Of a DNA stretch of 64,000 bases, positions 12,296-21,441 are shown piece by piece. Under the pieces are notes generated by a model. That model was not told where the DNA came from. It did not search any database and was given only the letters and a program-made list of their open reading frames with translations. How positions within the stretch are numbered: the stretch's first letter is position 1; each line of letters begins with the position of its first letter. The position numbers were made by a program, and so were the translations under genes. This DNA is from Diplodia intermedia (Eukaryota > Ascomycota > Dothideomycetes > Botryosphaeriales > Botryosphaeriaceae): positions 186,001 through 250,000 of the forward strand of contig JAKEKT010000014.1 in the NCBI GenBank assembly GCA_021495925.1, given 5' to 3'.

Positions 12296-13965
12296 TCACT
12301 TGCTACTACCCTGCCCATCGGCAAGAGGCTTGTACTTGATGCTCACGAGTCTCGGTCCAATCAGCACCTCGGTCATGGGCACCCCTTCCGGGCTGTAGAT
12401 GAGCTCCGACGCCACCAAGTCGCCTAGCGCATCTGCCGGACTATGCTTTGTGGCGTTCCATATGGTGACGATCGGATCGACGAAGTCGATTGTGCCAAAG
12501 TCGGGGAAAGGCTCGCTCAAGGGATTATCCGACGTGCTCTTCGGCGTCGGGTCGATCACCACCCACTCGGCATGGTAGCCTTCGACAGGGCCGCCGCCAG
12601 ACAAGGTGGTCGTCTTCTCTGCTTTAGTACCACCGCCGTTCGTGTTTCCCTTGTTGATGATGGTGCCGTTGCCCTGAGTGCCATCACGGTTGTCAAACTC
12701 AAGACGCAGAGTCAACAAGTCGCCACTGATAATAATGAGATCGTCGAAGTAATGCTCGGCCTCGCCCATTTTGAAGAAAGGCTGGTACAAGATCGGAATG
12801 CTTGTATCGTAGTTGATGATGAGCTTGACACCGACCGAGGCACTGGGCTCTTCATCTTGGGCTGTGCCTCCAATGTTGACTGCGACGACGGCCGTGAAGT
12901 TGGACTTGACCGGATTGGCCGGCAGGGATATCTCCGGCACGATGAAAGTGCCCTCGATGGCACCGTACTTGACTCCGTCAAAAGGCCGGACGAATCTGGC
13001 ACCAGCACGACCGCCAGGGAAATTGGGGTCCATGCGACGCTTCTCAACGGCGCCGCGTCGGCCTGAAGCATGGGGCTTGGAGGCCACAGCGAGCTCGCGG
13101 CTGCTCAAGGCGGGCTTTTCAAACGTGCGGCGCCTGCTTGCAGTGTGGGGGTTGTAGGCCACGATGAGCTCACGGCTGCCCAAAGTCGTCTCCGTCATCA
13201 ACCTCCCGCCTTCCTGAATGGTAGCAATGAGAGCGGCACCCTCTCCAGGGCCAAGGTCACTGCCATCGCTGGTGTATGCAACCGCCTGGTTGATGGTGAT
13301 TGAACTAAAGTTCACAAGACGGTCATTGATGGGCTCCGAGACGAGCCATTCAGCATGCAGACCAAGATGAGGCGGCGTGTTGGGAGGGGAATCCAAGATC
13401 TTTTGGAAGCCCTTGCCGGTGGTGTGGTTCTCGATAATCGCGATGCCAGTGGTGTTGGAGTATGACTCGACGCGCAACATCAGCTCATCGCCTTCACAAA
13501 TGGTGAGCTCGGCGCCGTCGTCGGTGATATTGTACCACAGGTGGAAGCCGTGGTACGTGACACTGCCGGACGGGTCGATTGATCTAGAGAGTTCATGTCA
13601 TATCCGCACGGCGTAGAGGAGTAGCTTCAAACCTACAACATCACACCGACTTGCTGGAGCCAGGCATGGTTGCCGTTTATGGTACCACCGAAACCAAGCT
13701 GGATGGTGGCCTCCCACGCATCTTGAAGCGGAACGCCAACGGGAACGGCGATCTTCGGAACCGTGAAGCTGCCCTGAACCGCGGTGAAGTGACCAGAGGA
13801 AGGAGGCTGAGGGATCATCGCGCCGCCCCACTTGCGACCACTGGCAGTGATACCAAGGGTGCGCGTGATGTCAGTCGTACCAGCGCTCGCAGCGAAAGTG
13901 AGGCCGGCGAGCAAAAGGCCTAGGAGCAGGGTAAGGCCCCCGGAGAGGCGGTTGGCGACTTTCAT
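12296..13965 (-). CDS. Secreted protein with two tandem eqolisin (peptidase G1) domains
   Basis: Exons 13965-13637 and 13583-12296 give 538 residues. Residues 1-27 form a signal peptide (LTLLLGLLLAGLTFAASAG). Domain 1 (about 44-256) has KWGGAMI, GSFTVPKI, LQQVGVML and HAEWLVSEP, matching the catalytic Gln (105) and Glu (188) of the glutamic peptidase family G1. Domain 2 (about 307-535) has GTFIVPEI, ASVGVKL and HAEWVVIDP: Glu449 remains, but Ser359 stands where Gln is expected. The linker carries two copies of a 21-residue unit starting SREL and ending EK (246-266 and 271-291), followed by the dibasic KRR. Known members are acid extracellular endoproteases. Domain 1 could be active; domain 2 is probably a non-catalytic copy. 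Unlike the classical form, no long propeptide precedes domain 1. Confidence 0.85.
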
Positions 13966-15174
13966 CTTTGCGGTCGCGTTGAGCTTGCGGCTGTGAAAGG
14001 TCGCGGTGAGGTTGGTCGAATGAAGGCAATGGACGAGTGGGGAACGAGGGTGTGGAGGAAGCGGAGGGATGAACGCAAGACTGCGAATTTATACCCACCT
14101 ACTTTTGCGACGCGCTGGCGCTAACCACAAATGGAACCCGCCACTTGCTGCAGGAGGAAGGCGCGACCCAGAGCTTGTTTGCTCAGACAGCAGGGATCTC
14201 GGGGTCGCCAATACGTCACCGTTGGGCTGTCCTGGGGGACAAAAGGCACCTTTGATGAGGCTCATCTTCGTACTGTACCTGGCTTGTCGGCTCATGCCCG
14301 CAGCGACACTTTGAGAGCCGGATAGTCCTATCTTCGTGGCTAAAAATGATCAGACCTTGCGCACGGTCCGCGTCCTCCGCACCTCTTGCCCGCGAACCGA
14401 TCACTTTCCACTCGATTCCCTTCTATGGTACTTCCATGCACGTAACCCGCAAGCAGTGTTGTTTCGTCATGATTACAAACTGTCACCTGGATATTGAGAT
14501 AATGCCCAAACTCGACATTGTCTTACTTCTGCATACAACCGGCAATATCATTGGGGCGAGTATGTGAAGTAAAGTGAACTTGAAAATTCTAGAAAAATAC
14601 AACAGGAGACAAAGCAGGTAGCTAGCGCATAATGTGTGTGATCAAATCAAGAGAGATGGTGATGAAAGTGTTGCGTGAGGGAGTTCAGTAATGTCTACAT
14701 ATATGCCAAGAAGTCAGAGAACAGCTTTCAAGACACCGATTGAGTTGCGATCGATCTTCTCGGGAATCTGTGTCAGCAACCTATAGCATCGGTACCGGGG
14801 CAACGCATGCTTCAGTATCATAGCAGCTTCACCGTCGCAGAAATGCACACCGTTTGCTTGGTATGGGATACGACACAAAGACCAGTATTTCTGTCGCTGT
14901 AGGCGTCCATGTCGGATTAGAGGTCAGAAGATCGGTGCTTCGTTCCTGGGGCGAAGCCCTCGAATGCTTACAGCACGCGCTCGGACCTTGATGGTGGTTT
15001 CCGGGTTCCAAAACCAACAAGAATGGCATGTACGAATATTCACGATCTGCTAGTCAATCGATTTTTGGCCAAACTGACTCGCAGCCGGTTTAAGCTTCAA
15101 CGGTTGCAAGCGCTGTCTAGACCGTAGGCATGATCATCATGTGCCACGGCGATCAACGGCTCAGATCATGCAGA
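13966..15174. other. Gene-free interval
   Basis: Upstream region of the eqolisin gene and 3' flank of the SPRTN gene. Open frames here are short, lack recognisable motifs and have no splice structure. I see nothing further. Confidence 0.5.
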
Positions 15175-16447
15175 TCAGCCAGTCCCGTGCACCGAGTCGA
15201 GATGATCGTTAACGGTCTCCTCCGTGACGGGGACATGGCAAATCGGGCAGGCAAGGAGCGTCTTCTTTTGTTGGGGGCTTGGAATGCTTTCCTCACTGCG
15301 CTCTCGTTTGGCACTCGAGCCCCGACCGTCTGGATTCGAGCTGCCGGAGCGTGTTTCCCCTTGGCTGGGTCCAATAGAGCTTGGAGCAGCCTTGATCCAA
15401 CGGTCAATCTTGTTCTTCTGGCGGCCGGCTCTCTCCTGTGCGCTCAGGGCATCAACCTGCTTCTTGGTCAGGTCGGGCTCTGCTATTTTGGTGAAGGCAC
15501 CACCGCAGTCTTGCTCATGCCGGGACCACCAGCTGTCACTCCTGCCGGGCGCTCGGTTCATGCTGCGCTTGACGATGCCGAAGTAGGGCGGACTAGCTCG
15601 ACAGGGGCCATCACACACCCACACGTGGGTGCGATAGCTGTCGACCTCATCGTGAAACGTGTGGAAGACGGTCACATCGAAGCCACCGTGCGCATTGATG
15701 GCGGAAGCGAGCATTTGAAACCCGGCGCCGTGCCCGGACGGGTCGTCGTCGCGGGCATGGCGCCAAGACGAGGTGACGAAGAAATAGGCATGGATGGCTT
15801 CGTGCAACAGCGTGTTGACCGTGTCGGAGCGCGGGCGAAATTGGAGCAGCGGCTCGGACAGCTTGAGACGAATGCGCGTGTGTTTCCCCTGGGAGTCTTT
15901 GACGAGCTCACAGATGCCAGCGCAACTATTGAAACGGACGGTCAGCGTCCGGCGTTTGATGGGACTTTATGCGATTGCCGGATCGGGCGAGTCCCAGGGA
16001 TGCGCAAGGCTCGCATTGCAGGCCACAGATTGGGGCCCGTCTCCAGCCCCGACCAAGACAGGGAGGAGGGGACCCTTGCTGCGCACGCGTTGCAACTGCC
16101 GCGACCGTTGTGAAATGAGGAGTGAAGCAGGACGCAACGCGCGGGGGGTGCGAAGGAAATTGAGAAAATGAATAGGCCGGTGGCAAGGATCGCCAGGCAC
16201 ACACAGCCAGCGCAGGAGAGACGTACAGAGTCAATCGCGACGACCATGACACGTCGACGCGCGCGCGCAGGGTGGCGCCGAAGTAGAGCGTGTCAAACAG
16301 GGCGAACAGCTCGTGGACGTCGACGAAGGTCTCGTCGTGGTGAAGAATGCGGGCGAGGTCGGCTTGGGCGACGCGCTGGTCGGGCGTCAGGGCGTCCAGC
16401 GCGTGGATGGCCAGGGCGGCGGCGGCGTCGTCGGTGAGCGGCGGCAT
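15175..16447 (-). CDS. SprT-like metalloprotease, SPRTN/Spartan homologue
   Basis: Exons 16447-16227 and 15925-15175 give 323 residues. The zinc-protease site is LLHEAIHAYFFVT (HExxH at 115-119), followed by GHGAGFQ with the third ligand, then FHTFHDEVDSYRTHVW and CDGPCRASPPYFGIVKRSMN, which match the zinc-binding beta-sheet region of SPRTN; WWSRHEQDCGG closes the SprT domain. At the C-terminus (about 297-323) lies LLACPICHVPVTEETVNDHL, a Rad18-like UBZ4 ubiquitin-binding finger. Such proteases cleave proteins crosslinked to DNA during replication. The 301-bp intron is long for this genome but joins SRLTL to CAGICELV, as in the family (MTLCAGVC). It is divergently oriented to the TBC gene with about 470 bp between starts. 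Confidence 0.9.
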
Positions 16448-16918
16448 GGCCCACACGCAGTCACAGGGTCCTGGATCGCACGGTAGGGCTGGTCAAGTAG
16501 ATTGTGTGGGGAGCAGCCGAGGCGGCCGGGCTGCGTCAGAGCCGGGCCTCAGGCCCAGGTTGGGCTGTGGGCTGGCTGTCAGGGCGATCGCTCTTGCAGA
16601 TGCTGCCCAGGGCGCCGTCTGTTTACATGCGCATTCCCTCGAGCCTGCCCTTGCGCAATTGCTCTTTAAGCCCCGCTGCGGTGCGGCCGCGAAACGCCAG
16701 CTCACTGCGCGGTTTTCCACGTAGCACCCTGACCCCGGTGCCGAAACAAACTCCACCGCCCGGCCCAGACATCCTGGCCCATGACGCAGAGCCCGCTCGC
16801 TGTGCATGCTAACCTTCCACGATTAAATTCCTACGCCAGACCTACACCGCCGCCGCCCGCGCTCCCTCGAGCTTGCCTCTGCCCCGTCCGCTTTCGATGC
16901 TGCCACTGTGCCCCGTCC
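16448..16918. promoter_or_regulatory. Divergent promoter region, SPRTN / TBC gene
   Basis: The 471 bp between the SPRTN ATG (minus) and the TBC-protein ATG (plus) is the only space for both promoters. It is GC-rich with no clear TATA box. The assignment rests on gene orientation only. Confidence 0.5.
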
Positions 16919-19900
16919 ATGGAGCCCGGTAACGACGCCCACGCCCGGCGCGCTTCGTCGACGCACTCTGCTTCTTCCAGCAGCCGCAAGTCTGCCTCTG
17001 GAGCCACAGCACGCCGCACCAAACCGCGCAAGACCGCCTCACACGCCTCTCTCGCGAGGTCCGTCGCCCCGACCCCGTCCGACAAGAGCCTGACCTCCTT
17101 TCCCTCGCTGTCGCCGTCGCCCGAATCTTCGCCCATCGCCGCCCGCTTCAGCGGCACCCTGCTCTCCCAGCCGCATTCACCGCTGCCGCCCCAGGACGAT
17201 GCAGGCCTCCCGGACCCGCCCACCGTCCGCAAGTCGTCGAAGCCGGTGCAATCGATAGTAGGAAGCCTCCTCGCCACCCTGCCCTCGTCCGACGACCGCT
17301 CCGCCCTCTTCGACGACACGCCGCAAGACGTGCGCAGCGTGCCTGGGAACCTACATCATGCGAGCGACGACCAGATCGAGCGGATGCTGGCCCGGTCTGG
17401 GCCCGTCAGCGTGGTCAAGCAGTTGGCGCAAGATCTAGCGCAGCGCGACGCGCAGATAACGGCTCTGCGAAGAAAGGCCGAGGAGCGGGAAAGAATCCTT
17501 CGCAAAATGCTGCAGGAGTGCGAGGTCTCGAACCTGGACATTGACGAGCGTCTGAAGCTGCTCGAGCGCGGCCCCACGCCCAACGGCGCGGGCGACGCGG
17601 GCGACAGAGGCAGGAAGGCGAAGCGGCAGAGCCTGGTCGACGTCGACAGCGTGCACCCCGAGGACCCCATCGACAAGCACCTGGCTCGCGCCATGAGCGA
17701 CGAGAATGACGGTGACAGGGAGTTGATGCAGGAGGATGACGCTTCACTGACCGCTTTCCCGGCCCTCAGCGACGATCACTCCGTTAATTCTGCCGATCTC
17801 GCCACGACCAAGTCATCCAAGACCTGGAAGAGCTACATCTGGACCGGTTCGCTGGCCAACAAGAGACGGAGCCAGACGCCAAGTGTCACGAGTGCGTATG
17901 ACGAGGACATCCAGACCCGCTCGCGGGCGTCCAGTGGCGCCCAGCGGAAACGCCTCAGCAGTGACATGTTCGCGCCTCCGCCCCAGGGCGTCTCCAAAGC
18001 CGTCGACCACCTCAAGAGATTGGAAAGTGGCGACGAGGCTTCATCCGTTTCCTCGCGGAAATCATCAGGCTCTGTTGCATCGTGGGCGCTGAGGCTGGTT
18101 GCGGGAAACAACCAGTCGACCCGCGAAAATGACAAAGTTGGGAATCTGAGGGGCAGGGCCTCGGCCAATGGCACGGACCTGGAACGGTCGCAGCGCGCAG
18201 CCTCTATGGATTCGTCCAAGACAGACCTCAAGGCAAAAACAAAAGCCCGTGGTGCGAGGACGTCTTTAGGGCCGACTGGAACGATCAAGAAGAACGTCCA
18301 ACCGGACAGTCTACGCAACACGTCGAGCTTACCAAGTTCTAGCCCGCCCATCAATCGTTCTGTCAGCAACATTGGTCCCGTTGAGATGGACATGATTCTA
18401 CCTGAGGAAACAAGACCGCCGACCTTGATGCCGCACAATTACTACGGACGTGATTCTGAGTTTCTCACCGACTCGTTTGGATTCATCTATGATCAACGAC
18501 GAAAGAAAAGGCAGGCACAGGCTGCCGCCGCCGCCCTCCAGAAGGGGAAGCAACATGCGAAAAGCGAGTCTCTCGGTACTGCACGTGCAATGCTCACTTC
18601 CAGAAATAGTGACGAGGAGATACCAGCCGAGCAATTGGAAGAGGCGTTCGCCCTCCCGCGATCGGAGAGCGTCCTCTCACAAACAGACGACATCCAGTCG
18701 GCGACAAAGCGTAGCTGGCAAGATTATCTAAAGATTGCCACGTTTCCGACCGAATTGCTGTCACATACACCCGTCGCCGCACCCATGACCACGGTCGATA
18801 TTGAAGAGACGCCCAGGGCCCCGCAAGTGACCGTCCAGAACAATGCATCATTCCCGGCTGTCCGTAGCAACCCTGAGCCAGCTCTCAGCGTTGAATCGGG
18901 TGCTGCAGAAATCTCGCAACCAGCGATTAGTGGTCCTGCTAGCCCCATCTCGGGCGATTTCAGCAGCCCACAGCCAGACCCTGTCAAGGCGCTACTAGAC
19001 CAGTTGACGGACTTGCACGACTCGCTACAGCGCGACAAACAGGTTAGATGGCATGAGTTTTTGCGAAAAGTGCGAGCGGAACGGAAGCGTGAGGGGGATG
19101 CTGTGGCGGCAAGCGAGGGCCGCGGGAAAAACACAATGCCCGAGACTTTGCTCACCGATGGAGAGATCATTGGAACAGCTGGGCTGGGCAACAAGGGTAA
19201 GATTGGAAGAGCGAAGTGGAAGGAGTTCAAGAACCTCGTTTTGGGAGGCATTCCTGTCAGCTACCGCGCCAAAATCTGGGCCGAATGCAGTGGCGCCGCC
19301 GCCATGAGGATTCCCGGATATTACGAGGACCTGGTCGCCAACGGGACCGACGATCCAGTCGTGGTTTCGCAGATTCAGATGGACATCCACAGGACCTTGA
19401 CCGACAACATATTTTTCCGCCGTGGTCCCGGTGTCCAGAAGTTGAACGAGGTCCTTATCGCATACGCTCGTCGCAACCACGCCGTTGGTTATTGCCAGGG
19501 CATGAACTTGATCACTGCATGTCTCCTTCTGATCATGCCCACGGCCGAGGACGCCTTCTGGATGCTTGCGACTATGATCGAGACGATACTGCCCGAAAGC
19601 TACTACGACCACTCGCTCTTGGCTTCGCGCGCCGACCAGATTGTTCTCCGCCAGTACGTGGCCGAGCTTCTCCCCAAGCTCTCCGCGCACTTCGACGAAC
19701 TTAGCATCGAGCTCGAAGCGCTCACTTTCCAGTGGTTCCTCTCCGTCTTCACCGACTGCCTTTCCGCCGAAGCCCTCTACCGAGTCTGGGACGTCGTCCT
19801 GTGCATGCACGACGGCTCGACCTTCCTGTTCCAGGTCGCGCTCGCGCTGCTCAAGCTGAACGAGAAGGCGCTGATCGAGTGCGACAACCCTGGCGCGGTA

Positions 19901-20380
19901 TACCACTACATCAACCAGCAGATGACCAACCACGCCATCAGCATCGACGGCCTGATCCAAGCCAGCGAGGCGCTGAAGAACGTCGTTCGCAGGAAGGACG
20001 TCGAAGACCGCCGGACAAAGGCCATCGAGCACGAGAGGGAAGTCACGCGCCAACGGGAGGAGCTGCGGGCCGAGCGGTTGAACAAGCTCAAGGAGGGCCC
20101 AACAGCGGTGGAAAGCGGCGGCGAATCGTCGTCGTCGTACGGGTCGGCCCCGCCCCCACCTCAACTGGTCGTGCAGTCCGCCACGAACGAGTACCCGGAT
20201 GATGACGTCGTCGCCAACATGTCCCCTCCCGAGCCGACGACCCCGACCACGATGACGTCGTCGGTGAGCTACTCGTCGTCCAGAGACGACGAGGAACAGC
20301 ACGTCCACCCGTTGCCCGAGGAGCTGGAGCGGAGCTTGACCCCCATGCCGATCGATGAGGAGGTGATGTGGAGAGCTTAG
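16919..20380 (+). CDS. TBC-domain Rab GTPase-activating protein
   Basis: Single exon, 1153 residues from MEPGNDAHARR; an upstream in-frame ATG at 16781 would add 46 residues that look like 5' leader. The TBC domain lies at about 770-980: LVLGGIPVSYRAKIW, then IQMDIHRT carrying the arginine finger, GYCQGMN carrying the glutamine finger, and FQWFLSVF / YRVWDVVL. Both catalytic fingers are intact, so it should stimulate GTP hydrolysis on a Rab and act in membrane traffic. The first 700 residues are largely disordered and Ser-rich, apart from a coiled coil at about 160-218. A second charged helix (about 1020-1060) and an acidic Ser/Pro tail follow the TBC domain. The target Rab is unknown. Confidence 0.93.
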   Translation: MEPGNDAHARRASSTHSASSSSRKSASGATARRTKPRKTASHASLARSVAPTPSDKSLTSFPSLSPSPESSPIAARFSGTLLSQPHSPLPPQDDAGLPDPPTVRKSSKPVQSIVGSLLATLPSSDDRSALFDDTPQDVRSVPGNLHHASDDQIERMLARSGPVSVVKQLAQDLAQRDAQITALRRKAEERERILRKMLQECEVSNLDIDERLKLLERGPTPNGAGDAGDRGRKAKRQSLVDVDSVHPEDPIDKHLARAMSDENDGDRELMQEDDASLTAFPALSDDHSVNSADLATTKSSKTWKSYIWTGSLANKRRSQTPSVTSAYDEDIQTRSRASSGAQRKRLSSDMFAPPPQGVSKAVDHLKRLESGDEASSVSSRKSSGSVASWALRLVAGNNQSTRENDKVGNLRGRASANGTDLERSQRAASMDSSKTDLKAKTKARGARTSLGPTGTIKKNVQPDSLRNTSSLPSSSPPINRSVSNIGPVEMDMILPEETRPPTLMPHNYYGRDSEFLTDSFGFIYDQRRKKRQAQAAAAALQKGKQHAKSESLGTARAMLTSRNSDEEIPAEQLEEAFALPRSESVLSQTDDIQSATKRSWQDYLKIATFPTELLSHTPVAAPMTTVDIEETPRAPQVTVQNNASFPAVRSNPEPALSVESGAAEISQPAISGPASPISGDFSSPQPDPVKALLDQLTDLHDSLQRDKQVRWHEFLRKVRAERKREGDAVAASEGRGKNTMPETLLTDGEIIGTAGLGNKGKIGRAKWKEFKNLVLGGIPVSYRAKIWAECSGAAAMRIPGYYEDLVANGTDDPVVVSQIQMDIHRTLTDNIFFRRGPGVQKLNEVLIAYARRNHAVGYCQGMNLITACLLLIMPTAEDAFWMLATMIETILPESYYDHSLLASRADQIVLRQYVAELLPKLSAHFDELSIELEALTFQWFLSVFTDCLSAEALYRVWDVVLCMHDGSTFLFQVALALLKLNEKALIECDNPGAVYHYINQQMTNHAISIDGLIQASEALKNVVRRKDVEDRRTKAIEHEREVTRQREELRAERLNKLKEGPTAVESGGESSSSYGSAPPPPQLVVQSATNEYPDDDVVANMSPPEPTTPTTMTSSVSYSSSRDDEEQHVHPLPEELERSLTPMPIDEEVMWRA

Positions 20381-21441
20381 AGCGAAAGAGGAGTTGAAGG
20401 CTCTCCCTCTCGTTTCATCTTCCTTTGACAACACACACAACACAACACAACACAAAACAGACTACACACACGCGTACATGCCCCGAACGAACTTTCTCTC
20501 CTTTTGTCGTAACGCCCTGCGCATCCATCCATATATTTTTTGCTGCTGCTGCTGCTGCTGCTGCGTTTTCATCATCATTATCAAAAGGGGGTTTTCGGTG
20601 CATGAAGGACGGACAAAGAGCATCATCATTTCGGTCGTGCGGCGATTGCGACTACGCCGGTGAGAAGAGGGGAAGAGGGTTTGGGAAATTTTTTTTTAAT
20701 TCTTCTTCTTACCCCATCATCATGGATGATGATGAATGACTGCTGCTGTGCCTGGGACCAGAAGAAAAAGGGGGAGGGGGGAAGAAAAGAAGAGAAACTT
20801 TGGTCCCTCATCGTTCATCATCATGAGTGTATTCTTTTTTTTCTCCCTTCCTCCTTCTCCTTCTCCTTTGGTTGGAGCACTTCTTTCTAGGGCAGGCATT
20901 TTCCTGGCGTTTTTTTTTCCCCCGCTGCAATTCCTCTTTTTCTATATACGGTTCCTTGACATCTTTTTTTCTTTTGGGAGAACGCATGCGGTAACGTTTT
21001 TTGTACTCTATTCCTTTCATTTCGGGCTTGGTGGTTTGTAAAAGGGGGGGATGGAAATAGTGGCGATGGTGTTGCTGTTCTTCGTCTTCTTCAGCGAGTG
21101 CATATGGGTGTTCTCCTCTTTTTTTTTTCTTTTTTTTTTCTTCACCCTTCCGCTTGATCGGTTCGGTGTGCGTTTGTGTGTGTGTGTGAGAGTGGGTGGG
21201 CTGCTTGCTACGTTTTCATAGATTGATTGTGATACCTATGTTGCGTATAGATTCTTCCCAGGCGGTGTGGGAAGCTGTACAACAGAGAAAGGAAAACATG
21301 TTATTCCGAAATTTCATCATTAATGAGGGTATCATAAATTATATGGTGACGGTGATGTGCCGCTTGTGGAAGGGATGGGAAGGACTGGCCAGCAGTGCCG
21401 GCTCCCCCGCTACTGGAACTACAAACTCGTCCTGATTACGC
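20381..21441. other. Convergent 3' flanks with T-rich and CTG low complexity
   Basis: This interval lies between the stops of the TBC gene (plus) and the NLR gene (minus), so it should hold both 3' UTRs. It contains an uninterrupted (TGC)n run at 20541-20564, long poly-T and poly-pyrimidine tracts (20680-21150), and a (GT)n run near 21175-21187. No gene is supported. Confidence 0.6.
20541..20564 (+). repeat. (TGC)8 microsatellite
   Basis: Eight perfect TGC units in the presumed 3' UTR of the TBC gene, flanked by T runs. Confidence 0.9.

Noticed and set aside
19025..20455. 476-codon minus-strand ORF
   Set aside because: Antisense to the TBC domain; its composition mirrors the real frame.
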